A stretch of 39,096 nucleotides of DNA from Catenaria anguillulae PL171 (GCA_002102555.1 MCFL01000222.1:1-39096); one strand, 5' to 3'; shown: positions 1 through 11,390, counted from the stretch's first letter. Notes: a model not told the origin generated them from the sequence alone. Program-made: numbers and translations.

Positions 1-1120
1 CCGAGTTGGAAGTAAAGAGCTGCACGCCAAGTTGAGGATCGAGACCTCCTTTTCGCGCTCGAGCGAAACGTAAATGCCAAACAGGATTGGGTACGCTGCC
101 GAAAACATGCGTGCAAAGCGAATCTTTGCGGCGGGGTCGACAATGACCGTCGCGACTAGGAACTCGCTGAGCAGTGCGCGTGGCTGTTTCCACAGTTTGT
201 GGTCAATGAGAAACAAGCGAAATAGGCGTGTCGACCGCTCGGATGGATCAATGTCACGCAATGCAAATGCAGAGTGCGGGCAAGCTTGGCGCACAATTTG
301 GTCGACAGAGTAGAGGAATTGCGCAAAGACGGTGTCGAGTGGATTGGGTCGGATGCTGCATCGCGGGCGTGTGCGATAAACGAGTTCAAAGCGGGTGGTG
401 AAGGCGAAGAAGGAGAGGCCAGTTGTGGGAAGATGGAAGGGAGTGCTTGTGGCGGGTACAAGGCGGGAATCTTGCGCTGTGCGAGTGCAGCTGCATTTGC
501 GGGCAATGTGGCTCAAAGAGCGCTTGCAGGACGGCCGCGCGGACCTGTGGGGCTGACGCGTGGTCGGCATTGACGACCATGTCGTGAATCCACGAGATGA
601 CGGCAGCCGGCCGACATGTGGCGAAGCGCATTGCGCTTGAGATCGACCGTGACGCCGAGGCGTTCCTGGCGAAGGATACGCGCGGCGTCGAGAGCACGCG
701 ACAAGGAAGAGGTTTCGAGAATGATGGCCCTGCCGACCTGATCAACGACCACGGCAGAGCGCTCAGCATCTTGGCGCGAGCAGCGGGCGGCCTTTGCGAC
801 GAGGGAAATGACTTGGGAAAAGGAGTGGATTTCGTCGTTCCAGAGGCAGACGGACCAGATTGGGTTTCTGCGCGGAAGCGGAAGCGGCCTCGGATCGAGG
901 GCAGCGGCCGTGAACGGACGTGCTGGTGGGTCGGTGCGGGGTTGGCCTGGGTCGAGTCAAAGTGGAGGAGAAAGGCATCAATGACGTGGTCGAGGGCAGC
1001 GGCAATGGCGGCCCTGAGGCCGAGGTCGTGGTTGTTTTCGTTATTAGTGTGGTGGGGCCGGGAAGGTCGTTGCCCAGATGGGCGGGTGATTTGTGTCCAT
1101 TTCCAAAAAGTCCATTGTGT
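1..1120 (-). pseudogene. UBR1-type N-recognin fragment (ClpS-like domain, no UBR box)
   Basis: UBR1 proteins are RING E3 ligases that read N-degrons. Read on the minus strand, about 1050-960 gives a helix AAIAAALDHVIDAFLLHF, which in fungal UBR1 directly follows the UBR box. Next comes a ClpS-like type-2 N-degron domain (about 860-600) with VCLWNDEIHSFSQV and VVVDQVGRAIILETSSLSRA. After it, AVISWIHDMVV matches the downstream helix. Near the left edge, KLWKQPRALLSEFL and EREKEVSILNL, then VQLFTSN in another frame, match the family segment ending in VQ-F-T. The similarity moves between frames about four times without gaps, so these are not introns. The 70-residue Cys/His UBR box should lie at 1130-1430 but I see none there, and eIF3j starts at 1430. 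The C-terminal part runs off the window. It is either a 5'-truncated pseudogene or a broken or mis-assembled locus. Family assignment is firm; status is not. Confidence 0.7.
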
Positions 1121-1429
1121 TGTTGTTGTTGTTGTGTCAATGATTTATTCATATCAATGTTATGAACAAAATTTGATTCCATATTTATTAACATATCAAA
1201 ATGCAAAATGGCAGACGCATCCGACACTGCATCAGACAATTGATTTGATTGACAAAACGATCGACGGCCAGTCATGGTGGCCACTGATGGTGGCAAGCGG
1301 CAGTCCACCGATCCAACGTTAACGTCGATGGCCACATCCCTTTTGCCTTTTGCGAGACACAAGATACTTCTGTGCACATTCCATTCCGTCTCATTTGATC
1401 CCTCGATATCGTCATCACCACGCCATACC
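1121..1429. promoter_or_regulatory. Intergenic region between UBR1 fragment and eIF3j
   Basis: This is AT-richer than its surroundings. It starts with a TTG-repeat run (about 1118-1135) and holds no recognisable domain on either strand. By position it contains the eIF3j promoter. I see no confident TATA box. Confidence 0.4.
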
Positions 1430-2530
1430 ATGTCCGACTGGGAAGAATACGCTCAAGACGCCGCCCCCGCCGTCCCGATCCCCGTCCCCGCAACCAAGAT
1501 TGCCTCCAAGTGGGACGATGAGGAGGAGGAAAGCGATGTCGCCGATGCCTGGGACGCCAGCTCCGACGATGCCAGCGATGATGACGATGACCAGGACGAC
1601 GACGGCGAGAACAACAACAAGGCCGCAAAGCCCGCCGCCAAACCTGCCGCCGCCGCCGCCCCCGGCCGTGGTGCGGCCACGCCTTCCCCGACCCCTCGCT
1701 CGGCTTCCGCATCGGCATCGGCATCGGCCTCAGGCAGCTCATCTCCAGCGACCAGCGCTCCGCCAAAGAAGCGCTCCATCAAGCAGGCCGCCGCCGAGCG
1801 CCAGGCCGCCGAGGAGCAACGGGCTCGCGAGATCCAGGCCAAGCGCGCCGCCGCCGCAAAGCAGGCAGAGCTCGAGGCGGGCGAGACTCCCGCTGAGCGC
1901 CGTGCCCGGTTGCAGCGCCAAGTCGAGGAGGAGGATGCCAAGCATGTCGAGGATCTCTTTGGTGCTGGCGGTCCCGTCCCCGTTGTTGGTCCGTCTCGTT
2001 GAGTTTTTCTTTTTCTTGTCACCCCTTTGTCTGGATGGTTTACACTCATTGATCATTGTATCCAATACCACAGCCAAGCCCACGGCCGAACGCAACCTCC
2101 TCACCCTGACCCCACGCACAAAGGCCGAATTTGACGAGTACCTCAACCTCGTTGTCGAGCGCTTTGCTGATTTCGAAAAGCGCCCCTTGTACGCACCCTT
2201 TGTCGACACCCTTGCCCGCAAGTTGTGCGAGCGCATGACAAAGCTCGAGGACATTCGCAAGGTCGCCTCGTCCCTCAATGCCCTTGCCAATGACCGCCAG
2301 CGCCAAGAAAAAGAGGCTCAAAAGAAGGGCAAGAAGGCAAACACCAAGAAGCAGGTGCGGGTCGAGACAGCCGACGATTTCGAGGAGGCTCCTGAGCCGG
2401 GCGCGCATTACGCTGGGTAGGTTTTTTTTTTTTTTTTCTCTCTTGCCCTCAACACCATCTCGAGGTCTCGTCCGGCAACTCACTCCTCGTTTTCGCGACA
2501 CTGTCTAGTGATTATGACGACTTTATGTAA
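1430..2530 (+). CDS. EIF3J: Eukaryotic translation initiation factor 3 subunit J (eIF3j/Hcr1)
   Basis: eIF3j is a loosely bound eIF3 subunit in the 40S decoding centre, with roles in start-codon selection and ribosome recycling. Three exons are inferred: 1430-1997, 2074-2416 and 2509-2530. The introns are 76 nt (GTTGAG...CAG) and 92 nt (GTAGGT...TAG). They join in frame to 310 codons. The N-terminus MSDWEEYAQD with an acidic Asp/Glu stretch and WDDEEEE is typical. A low-complexity Ala/Ser middle and a charged helix (about residues 115-180) follow. The conserved core has DLFG and then LTPRTKAEFDEYLNLVVER and ERMTKLEDIRKVASSLNAL. The last 22-nt exon supplies G-DYDDFM, matching the family's conserved C-terminal DY-x-D-F-M. 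If the second intron were ignored the protein would stop at a TAG seven residues early. The start is the first ATG before the acidic N-terminus. Confidence 0.93.
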
Positions 2531-2654
2531 ACCGAGCACTTGTTTTGTTTTGTTTTCTTTTCTTGGTTTGGCTTGTCATCCGTTCATTTGTGTGTTAGCT
2601 TGTCACACATGTTATGCATTGTACCGCTCAACCTGTTCTCCTACTGTCTCCTTA

Positions 2655-3355
2655 CGGTTTCATGTTGCTCCGCACGCCCCGCACTCCTGCCCAACACATG
2701 GACGACCGTGGCCCTGTGTATAACCCAGCACTAACCAGAAGCAAATGAGCGTGGGAACCGTTTTGTCGTCCGGCCCTGATTGAGATTGTGTCAAACAAGG
2801 CCCAGGGCTTTCCGGGATCAGAGCTTGATTGCGGCATCGGACAGTGGGGTATACTTACCTTCGATGGCAATGCGCCTTTTCAAGCTGGGCGTGCTCTGCC
2901 AGCCAAGGGTCCTCGACGTTGAGCGTATGCGACACATTATGATATCTGGGTGGGTGAAAAAAATGGAATATATTTATCTCTATTTCCAATCATATGCCAC
3001 ACTCGAGCGACGTGAAACGAAACGAAGAATATTGAAGAGGAACAGGGGAACAAGGCTCCATGCACGATCAAAGGACCAAAGAGATGAGAAGCGCAAGCAC
3101 AATTCCGGTCTGAGTGATGAGACTTGGTTGAGTTCCCAAATGGAGCCAGCCGCCGCGGATGACGACGTTGGATTGCAACGTCCATGCGCGGTCCTTGCGA
3201 CCCGAGGACTTCATAGGTAACCCCCATGGCGAGAGCACACCGGAAGGAGCATGCGGTCGTATGGTGTGGTCCAAACGTTAATACCTTGCGAATACCAAGG
3301 AAAAGAGTGACCATCTCTTGGTTGCATGTGCGCTCGACCTTGCCATTTTTGAAGT
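2655..3355 (-). CDS. Possible spliced minus-strand gene, unknown function
   Basis: Evidence is limited. The minus strand has a strong GTAAGT donor at 2858-2853. It follows an open segment reading YHNVSHTLNVEDPWLAEHAQ, which begins after a pyrimidine-rich CACCCAG acceptor near 2945. Further upstream (about 3210-3065) another open segment reads NVVIRGGWLHLGTQPSLIT followed by a hydrophobic LALLISLVL. An ATG at 3344 could begin a short exon with a hydrophobic LFSLVFA. The splice pattern suggests a real multi-exon gene, possibly with a membrane segment. I cannot assign a family and exon limits are uncertain. Confidence 0.25.
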
Positions 3356-3879
3356 ATTAGCATGGGCAGCGACCCATGGCACGCCATGCCGACTTAGGTG
3401 CACAGGAGTGGCAGTACGCCGCGAGGATTTCGTCCATGGTTGCGTTGAGGATTGACGAAGCTGTCAATCTCCCGGCCCGGCCAGCGTGCGGGAGGAGCGG
3501 ATCACCACAGCTTGAGCATGGGAAGGACGTACCAGCTCGTTGCCACCGAGACGTCGACATACTTGCTGTGCGGTAGCCTTGACAGCGAAAAGCGAGCAGA
3601 GCCACGGTCGCAGTCGTGCGGGTGGGCATAGACGTGGTGGTGGAGCAGTCACGGTTATCACCATCACCTTGGCCGATGAAGTGGCATGGTAATGCCACCC
3701 AGATTCCATCCTCGAACCGCCGAAACCTGCGCGACTTGAATTGAGTGCATGGACTGGTTTACAGGGCTTGCGCATGCTCGACGGGTCACAATTGATGTCT
3801 GCTAGTAAATGAAGGAGAACAGATTTGCCCAAACCTTTGCCGACAACACAACTGTGGGTCCAACAAACATCAACCGACT

Positions 3880-3978
3880 TTAAGTCCACCGACATGTCAA
3901 TTTCTTGATCATGCAGTGTATTTTACTTAAGCACAGAAGCAATCGTCAACCGACAACTTTTGCTCTTCCAACACCGAC
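3880..3978 (+). repeat. Diverged inverted repeat, copy A
   Basis: This roughly 99-bp segment resembles the reverse complement of 4705-4803. The best block, 3939-3978, matches 4705-4745 reversed at all but one position (one T inserted). Flanking parts are more diverged but share CCACCGAC, AATTTCTTG / GATTTCTTG and CTTTAAG / CTTCAAG. It looks like an old inverted duplication of coding or transposable sequence. Confidence 0.6.
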
Positions 3979-4704
3979 GTGGGAAATCAAGTGCGTGACC
4001 GACAACTGAACTGGAGCTGCCTTCTTTGCACGACCAAGCCTGCAATCAATAAGTCAAGGCCAAATATCAGTCACATTGAAGCCATTGACTGGCAGTCCAG
4101 ATTGACAAAAATAAACATTGCATGAATGTAGGACAGCATCTTCGTATTGTTCTGTGGACGTGACGTGCATTGTGTCCTTCCAGTCGGCAAGCCGTGCATT
4201 TCCTTCTCGCTGTCACTTTGCTTGGCAGCTCAGATTGCATTAGCTGCAATGAGCACCTTGGTTGCGCCGGTTGCTCTTGAAGGCTGGGCTTCTTGACTGA
4301 AGCCGGTTAACTGAGTTCGATGCTTGACGCTGGCGAGGCGGCTTGTTGGAGTCGCTAGACCGGCGATAAATCAATACTCAAATGGATTCCCTGCGGATGT
4401 CCTGCGCACACTTGCAACGAACTTTCTTGCTTGCTGTCCTCTTTCTCTCAAGGCAGCTTAGGATCCGCTGTCGACGCCTGGGCGACCAACCCTTGGCGTA
4501 TGCAAGCGTGGGTTTGCGATGGAGCGACTTTGGTTGTAGGAGATGACAGGGGTGGAATGTATACGCGAAATGCGAAGTTTGACTGGATTACAATCTGGAC
4601 GAGAGCGTATGTAGGTACGAGAGTGCAATGATTGGCGACCCCGGCGATGTGCTTGAGATGCGACGAGTAGTCGATGTCTCGCAGCTGGTCACGTGTTGAT
4701 TCCG

Positions 4705-4803
4705 GTCGGTGTTGGAAAGAGCAAAAGTTGTCGGTTGACGATTGCAATGGTTCCATATAGAGTGCACCGAGCAAGAAATCAACGCGTCGGTGGACTTGAA
4801 GCA
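4705..4803 (-). repeat. Diverged inverted repeat, copy B
   Basis: Partner of 3880-3978 in opposite orientation, separated by about 730 bp. No target-site duplication or transposase is visible between or around the copies, so I do not call it a MITE. Confidence 0.6.
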
Positions 4804-5376
4804 CTTGACGATTATTTACTTTACCCGTCAAGTGCGCGTTGTCCACCGATCGGACGCACTGTCTTCACCTCTTTGCTTTCCGAAGCAGCTTCGGCATAAG
4901 GTACTTTAAGACTGGAACTTGCTATGTTGGTTGATGTATGGACTGCCTGCACTATCAAATAGTCTTCCCGTACAATCAACAACTCGTCGTCGCACTGCTC
5001 AACGTTCACTAGTCTCGTCATGTCACAACTGCAACCACAGCAGCGATGGGCGCATTTGCGTTTGCCGCGCACCGCACTTTGTCCCGCCAATAGGACTACA
5101 AACGGGGCTTATTCAATGCATCAGCCATGCATCACCAAACTGTTTCCAGTTTGTGCACCAAATTGCGTTGACATTCGCCCAGACGACGTCCCTCGAATTG
5201 GTTCGCATTCGTGTGCCTCGACACTCGTTGTTGATCTAACGCCGGATCAATGGCTCTAACAGAGCGCTACACCTGTGCGGCATGCTCCGAATCCTCAATC
5301 CATTGCATGTGGACAAGAAAGGACAAGAGTTCAATCCCCGTCCACTGCGCAATCGCGCCCACGTATCTTACGCTCT

Positions 5377-7204
5377 ATGGAGTCAGCAGAGTCAAGCATG
5401 GGCGAGGAAAAATGGACATCATTCCTTGAAAAGTGCCGACGAAAGGATTTGTTTTCACCACATCAACTCCAGGTTGTGCGGGGCTCCAAAGTGACAACTG
5501 AACGGTTGTGCTATCAGTTTCCGAACCATTTGTTGTCCTTGACCCGCCGGAAACGCTCGACATGCATCTGCCGCCAGAATTGACATGTGAAATGGTTGCT
5601 GAGTTGATTGGTTCGTCCTCGTGCCGCAGCACATTGCCTATTGCCTTTCGAGGTGTGCTCATCAAAACTCAGCATACCTACCAATCCAGGCTCTGACCGC
5701 CCGCTCTCTGTCATCGACGTTGCAAGCCAAGGTGAGATTTCCATGACTTTGGGCGAATGGACGAAAGCATTGCAGTCTCAATACCGACCGCAAATCTTCA
5801 AACCTCATTTCGCTCAGTTTTCCGGTACACCACTTGCCCAACACGTCGTTCGGCCTCGTGCTGTTCGAGACGTGGACCTCGTTGATTTGCACTGGCCATT
5901 TCATCGGACCGTGAACCACGACATTCCTTGCGTCAAGCTATACTGTCTCATGTCCATGGCAAAAAGTTGGACAGATTTCCACATCGACATGGGCGGAACC
6001 AGCGTGTTCTATCACATTGTCCGCGGATCCAAGACATTCTATTTCATTCGCCCAACGACAGCCAATCTGGCCATATACAACACCTGGATGAGCAGCGACA
6101 CCGACGATGGGCTCATGCGACTTGTGGACGAGACGTGGGAAGTGCAAGCAACGGCCGGGCAAACGCTGTTTATTCCTTCGGGATGGATTCATGCTGTGTA
6201 CGCGTAACTGATACCGAGCCGTGTACGAACCATCGCATTTGACGCTTTATGCTTTATTGTTGCACCCATGGCAGTTTCACTCCTTCCGACTCGCTGGTCA
6301 TTGGTGGCAACTTTCTGCATGCGAGGGCGATAGATATCCAACTACAGATACACAGCATGGAGAAAAAATCGGGCGTGGGAGACAAGTTTCTCTTTGTACG
6401 GCGATACCAGTTTGTCTTTCCAATGACCATCCTTCTCCGTTGCTCAACACGGCCTTGCTGTTGTCGCAAATGTGTTTTGAATAGCCTTGCTTCACCGACG
6501 TGCAGTGGTATACAGCGACACATTACGCATCTGTCCTTGAGTCTCGGCCCGATCGAATCGACATTCCGCTTGCCGAGCAGTTGTTACATCTTGCCGCATT
6601 CTTGTTTGACAACAATTTCGCACGGACTGCTGTTGCGGGCGCATCATCTTCAAAGTCAGCAGTATCCGAGCTAATCAAGTGTGCCCCGCCCAGCGACCTG
6701 GCTCGAGATCCCTTTGTCGTGGTCACCATGCTCACGCTTGGTTCACTCAAGGTCCTGAATGCGTGGCAGCAGCAAGTGCCAGTGCAAATCAAAACAACAA
6801 TTCAGCAGATTGTATCCATGTCAAGCCCTCAGCCTCGAGCATTCATCGGAACTGGAAGTCATTCAAATTCACCCTTGCCACCGCCGCCACCACCTGTTTC
6901 TAGCGCAAAGAAGCGCGCATACCCACAGTATTTGGGTCACGGCGAGGCATCACGGCCAGCCCCGTCTCCCCCACCGCAGGTTCTTGACGCTACAGCAAAG
7001 ACCTCGGCGAACCCGCGGGCGCAGCTTCCCGTGCAGGAAACGGCCCTGCGTTTGTTCCTTCACACACAATCCAACCTCGCTTCCCAAGGCGAGCGGCACT
7101 TGACACGGCCGGACGCGCCGCCACATGTACACCCACCCGCTCAGGTCCGGCAGCTCGTCAAACGTGAAGCAGGTGAAGATGGATCAAACGATGCTTCTGC
7201 GTGA
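5377..7204 (+). CDS. JmjC histone lysine demethylase, JHD1/KDM2-like
   Basis: JHD1/KDM2 enzymes are nuclear Fe(II)/2-oxoglutarate dioxygenases that demethylate histone H3, typically H3K36me1/2. Visible pieces are EKWTSFLEK and VVRGSKVTTER, then EPFVVLDPPETLDMHLPPEL and VAELIG. An intron (5611-5689) leads to SDRPLSVIDVASQGEISMTL. The JmjC core has YCLMSMAKSWTDFHIDMGG (iron ligands His and Asp in HID), YHIVRGSKTFYFI, GQTLFIPSGWIHAVYA (third ligand His), then across an intron (6204-6274) SDSLVIGGNFLHARAI. A further intron (about 6396-6505) leads to WYTATHYASVL and a Pro-rich tail to the stop at 7202-7204. The reading frame slips once near 5505-5520 without a gap. No clear PHD finger is visible; a Cys-rich CAACSESSIHC just upstream (about 5272) might be a degenerate one. 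The ATG at 5377 is the best start seen but is uncertain. Confidence 0.82.
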
Positions 7205-8790
7205 TCCCACACAAAGTGTATACGTTTTCATCCATGTGATGGTGGCTCAAACCACTGTATGTGCACAATGTTTCACAAGTCACTTTGACATCGCGCACAA
7301 TGTTCTGTCCAATGTAATGACAAATATCACTTGCAAACGTGCGCTTCACCAGAATCACGATACTTCATCCTCCAATTCTCGATCAGGGTCGCTTTCGCGC
7401 GAAAAGAACAGATTTGATGAATGTGTACTGGGCTGCCGGCAATCGCATTCATTATCTGGGATATTTACCTCACAGTCGCGAATCTTGCGGCCTGAACGTT
7501 GCAACCGCTCGACTTGGCCTTGAAAGTTGTCATTCAAATGCAAAATGGATGAACAACAACACGCCTTTCAATTTCAGATGTAAGGGTTAGATGTGGTGCG
7601 AACGGTTGGCCATCACTTTGGAAGCTTTTCCATGAGCCGTTGGCGAAGGTAGCGTCCATTTACAAAACCCACACGGCGAGTGAGCTGGCAACCGGCTGAC
7701 GAATCAAAAATGAACCAAAGGCACCTCGTGCGCTGCCTTTTGGGTGGCAAGGGAGCTTGTTTCTCTATACGCGCACATTGAGCAGGAGGTTGGCCCGGTC
7801 AGGAGGTTGATGGGAAGTCCTGAGACATAACAACAACAGATCCATAGATCTTTCTCATCCGTCCCTGTCAAGGTGCCCTTCCCTTTGTGATGGGGGCCGG
7901 GGTTGACGGCCCACTCGAAAAGCAAAATCTACCTCACAAAGTGTTGTGGCGAATGTGCAGGAGTAAGAGTTCTAAACTCCTGGCAGGAGCAACAGGTTCC
8001 GTCAGCGTCAACGGTGGAGTCGACTCAATCCTGTTGTCATGCCACAATCGATTCTTTGAATCGGCAAATTGCAAGGTAAACTTTTTCATTGATTTGTCCG
8101 CAAGCCATGCGAACAAAACCACCGAAGACGCGTTTTTGTTAGCTCGTGAACAAAAATGGACACGCCTGTTGCCCAAGCCATGGCTCATTTGGGCTGCTCG
8201 ATTGTCATGTGGCCCTGCCGAACCGAGTTCCACCTGCGCAAGGCCATCACTTATTTGTTCTTCGGAGCTCTTTGGAAGGGAGTGGATGCAAGGTGACCCA
8301 GCACATGTCATGAATACTTGCCAACTCTCTGTTGGAGGAAAGCCTACCGGCCATGACAGTGGGTGCCGCGAACCCTTGACCGCTCCACTGAGCCAGTAAC
8401 GTTGTTCAAGCACCACTGGGCTGAGTTCCCACCCACCGATGATCCGGAAGTGCCCATTCCGGATCCGTTGCTGCTAACCAAATGCAGCTCGCGGCAGTTT
8501 GCCAAGCAAAGTGACTCTGTCGACATAAATACTCATGCATTCCCCTTCACCGAGCCGGCGGGTCAATCGTCAACCATTCACAATTTGTGTTTGCTCAACA
8601 CTCTCAATTCCTGTCCCACCTTCACAACAATTTCTCTCAAGCCGTCGCTGCTTGCACATCCCACATTTTGTCGATTCCGTTGAGAATCCATTCCCACTTA
8701 TAACTCGTACGTCCTGCCCGCTCTCCTTGCGCTCTCAACCTCTTCATCTCACCTGCTTCGCACCCCCTCAGACAACAACCCAGCTCCATC
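7205..8790. other. Intergenic stretch with unassigned open segments
   Basis: About 1.6 kb between the JmjC gene and the nucleoside transporter. Unassigned open segments on the minus strand include one ending at 7613 that reads RTRCLWFIFDSSAGCQLTRR then VGFVNGRYLRQRLMEKLPK. Another, about 8150-7934, contains MKKFTLQFADSKNRLWHDNR. Either could be a terminal exon of a minus-strand gene, but I recognise no family and cannot chain them. The last 150 bases, pyrimidine-rich with CTCTC and CAACAAC runs, are presumably the 5' leader of the transporter. Confidence 0.3.
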
Positions 8791-10573
8791 ATGACCGCCG
8801 TCGAAGCGTCAAAAGACTTCAAGGAGCCGCCAAAGGCCGCCTCGGTTGCCGAGCAAACCCCGGACTCGACCTTGCAAAGGGTTGTCGACGCCGTCATTTG
8901 CGTCGGTCTCATTGTGTGGCTCATCTTTGCCTGGAAGTTTGAGCCCTCGACCATTGCTTTCCCCGCCTTTATTGTCATCTGCACCGTTCTCAAGATTGCG
9001 ACCAAGCGCATCTCCAACGACACCTTGTCCAAGCCCTTTGCCATGGTACTTGGCCCGATTGCCACCGCTATGGGCCGGTTCTCGGACAACTTCTGGGCCA
9101 TCGTCTTCGCCATCATGACGCTCGCCATTTTTGTCGTCGGAATCATTGTCATGCCAGATAGTGAGCTCGGGACCAAGTTAGACCGTGTTCGCTCGCTCGC
9201 TGGCCTCGTTGTCATCACTCTGGTCATGTACGCCTTGAGTAACAATCGCGCCAAGGTCGAGTTCCGTCTTGTGGCCGTCGGAATGCTCGCGCAGGCAATT
9301 TTGGCGATTTTTGTCCTCAAGACAAGTATCGGGTCGCAAATCTTCTCTTTCATTGCCAAGATGGTGTCCAATTTCCTCGGTCTCGGTAAAAACTTCGGTC
9401 TCAAGTTCCTCTGGGCCGAAGCCGCCTTGTTGAACGTGCGTATTGCCACCACATTGGCGCCATCCGGCCCATTTGTCCTCGCAGCTCACAGTTTTCTTTC
9501 GTTTACACTCATTTAGAACTTCATTACCAACGTGCTGCCCGCCATTGTCTTCTTTGCCGCCTTCATCCAAGTCGTGTACTACCTTGGGGCCATGCAATGG
9601 CTCGTCATCAAGTTTGCTTGGGTCATGGTCCGCTTGATGGGTACATCTGGCTCGGAATCTGTTGTCGCTGCCGCTTCGCCATTCGTCGGCCAAGGTGAGT
9701 CTGCCCTTATGGTCTTGCCGTTCCTCGAGTTCATGACCATGTCCGAGATCCACACCGTCATGGCTGCCGGTTTCTCGACCATCTCGGGATCCGTGCTCTT
9801 CGCCTTTTTGAGTATGGGCGTGGACGGACGTGCGCTCATCACGTGCTGTATCATGTCGGTTCCCTGCTCGCTCGCTCTTTCCAAGCTCCGCTGGCCCGAA
9901 ACCGAGCCTTCTTTGACTCGTGGTGACGTCTCGATCCCCGACAATGGCGAGCACAAGGAGGTCAATGTGCTTCACGCTGCCGCCAACGGTGCCGCCCAGG
10001 GTATGACTCTTGCGGGTCTCATTACCGGCTCCCTCTTGTCCATTATCGCGCTCTTCAACCTTTGCGACATCATCTTTACCGAGTTCTTCCGTTACCTCAA
10101 CCCGGCCAAGCCCATTTCGATCAACTTGGTCCTCGGCTACGTGTTTTGGCCCGTTGCCTGGTTGCTCGGCGTCCCGTTGCAGGATTGCGAGAAGGTCGGT
10201 CGCCTCTTGGGTATGAAGATGGTGATTAACGAGTTCGCTGCTTACGACGAGCTTTCATTCCTTATGGGTAAGAACGCACAACGCAAGGCTGAGCGCGATC
10301 TGACTGCTCGTGGTGAGCTTCTCGCGACCTACGCCCTCTGCGGCTTTGCCAACATTGGTTCCGTCGGCATTCAAATCGGGTGTCTCGGTGCCATGGCTCC
10401 AAGTCGTCGCGGTGACATTGCTCGTATTGCCGTTCCAGCCATGTTGGTTGGCATGATGTGCACACTGTGTATGTCCATGTCTCGCGTCTATAGTCCCTCA
10501 TCCCTCCGGTTCTACTTCGCTAACTCTTCTTTGTTGTTTAGGCTCGGCTTGCATCGCTGGTATCCTTCTGTAA
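8791..10573 (+). CDS. Concentrative nucleoside transporter (CNT/SLC28 family)
   Basis: CNT proteins are plasma-membrane symporters that use Na+ or H+ gradients to import nucleosides. Exons are 8791-9435, 9517-10468 and 10542-10573; introns are 81 and 73 nt; the product is 542 aa. After a short soluble N-terminus come several hydrophobic segments (about residues 30-215) and then the conserved transport core. Family motifs seen are VLPAIVFFAAFIQVVYYLG, MGTSGSESVVAA (256-267), PFVGQGE (270-276, the substrate-binding GQxE), TMSEIHTVMAAGFSTISGSV, NEFAAY (453-458) and CGFANIGSVGIQIG. The protein ends CSACIAGILL at a TAA. That codon overlaps a good GTAAGC donor at 10570, so an extra 3' exon giving about 11 more residues is possible. 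The start is the first ATG, after a pyrimidine-rich leader. The frame is intact throughout. Confidence 0.93.
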
Positions 10574-10846
10574 GCTCTTTATTGACACGACTGGAGGTCG
10601 TTCATCATGTGTTCTTGACGTCTCTAGTTTTTTGTTCACATTTTCCAATCCTTCTTTCAACTAGTGTACATGTCGCTATTTCCACACTTTCTGCTGATAT
10701 TTTTTGCTGTATCTCTCCACTTTCTTTCGTTTTTGATCCCATTGCGTGTCTTGCACCATCCAGTTTTGGATGGCCAATAGATATGTTTGCGTGTTTTCTG
10801 TAATGTATTTGCCGCCCGACCCGCCATGCTCAACGAGGATGCTAAC

Positions 10847-10927
10847 CTTGGATGAATACTGCATCCGGCAGCTTCACGATTCCGCTAGCGAGCATCGTGA
10901 AGCTGCCGGATGCAGTATTCATCCAAG
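10847..10927. repeat. Perfect 34-bp inverted repeat with 13-nt loop
   Basis: The left arm 10847-10880 (CTTGGATGAATACTGCATCC...) is exactly the reverse complement of the right arm 10894-10927. The loop 10881-10893 contains the 8-bp palindrome CGCTAGCG. The match stops sharply at both outer ends. It lies 270 nt past the nucleoside-transporter stop and about 460 nt before the cotransporter start. No U-run follows, so it is not a simple terminator. It could be a cruciform, a small-RNA precursor, a foldback element or a fold-back sequencing artefact. Confidence 0.9.
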
Positions 10928-11390
10928 CCCAAGTCGAAGGAGACCACAGGACAGAGACAACGCGTCTTGTCGTGCGAACGTCAGCTGCACACCTCTGAAA
11001 CGTTAACCATACACGGGTGTCAATCAATTTAAGTGGAATGGGCGCAAAACGCATGCTCAGGAGGGTTGGATGTGAAGGGTTCGTGCGACATCCCATAGGT
11101 ACGTCGAATGTTCGTTCCTGCTGACGAACTCGGCCGGAGAAACCTTGAAGAGCCAGTCTCCCATGCAACTGGTGCACGTGACATCTCGTGGTGCTCATGG
11201 CCGCTCATGCTATTTAGTTTCACAATAGTCTCGGAACCTTGAGCAATTGAAGGCATCTTCCGCATTGGCACAAGTTTAACGCTCCCGCCCCTTTCAACTT
11301 TGCCTTGGCTGCGTCCATCTCGATACGTATACCTGACGTCGATCAACAGCCACCGAAACCTCGCTGGCGCAATCACGCAGAACGTGGAGC

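Larger units (their letters stand above)
3356..5376. other. Poorly coding stretch with no complete recognisable gene
   Basis: About 2 kb without a gene I can support. Short open segments occur on both strands. The minus strand near 3860-3800 reads VVGKGLGKSVLLHLLADINC, which resembles a nucleotide-binding loop but lacks the full GxxxxGKS spacing. The plus strand near 4697-4720 reads IPVGVGKSKSC. These two sites lie in the inverted pair listed separately, so the region may hold remnants of one duplicated P-loop-like gene. The plus strand at 4381 starts a short ORF with a signal-peptide-like hydrophobic run (FLLAVLFL). Confidence 0.3.

Noticed and set aside
1350-2000. Proline/arginine-rich frame overlapping the eIF3j first exon
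   Set aside because: It is a frame shadow; the acidic eIF3j frame has the conserved start and core.
3065-3210. G8-domain or DHHC-palmitoyltransferase similarity of the GGWLHLGTQ segment
   Set aside because: The match is only a few residues. There is no DHHC motif and no second G8 block nearby.
3800-3860. Dynamin-family GTPase from VVGKGLGKSVLL
   Set aside because: The Walker A spacing is wrong, and no switch or DxxG motif follows.
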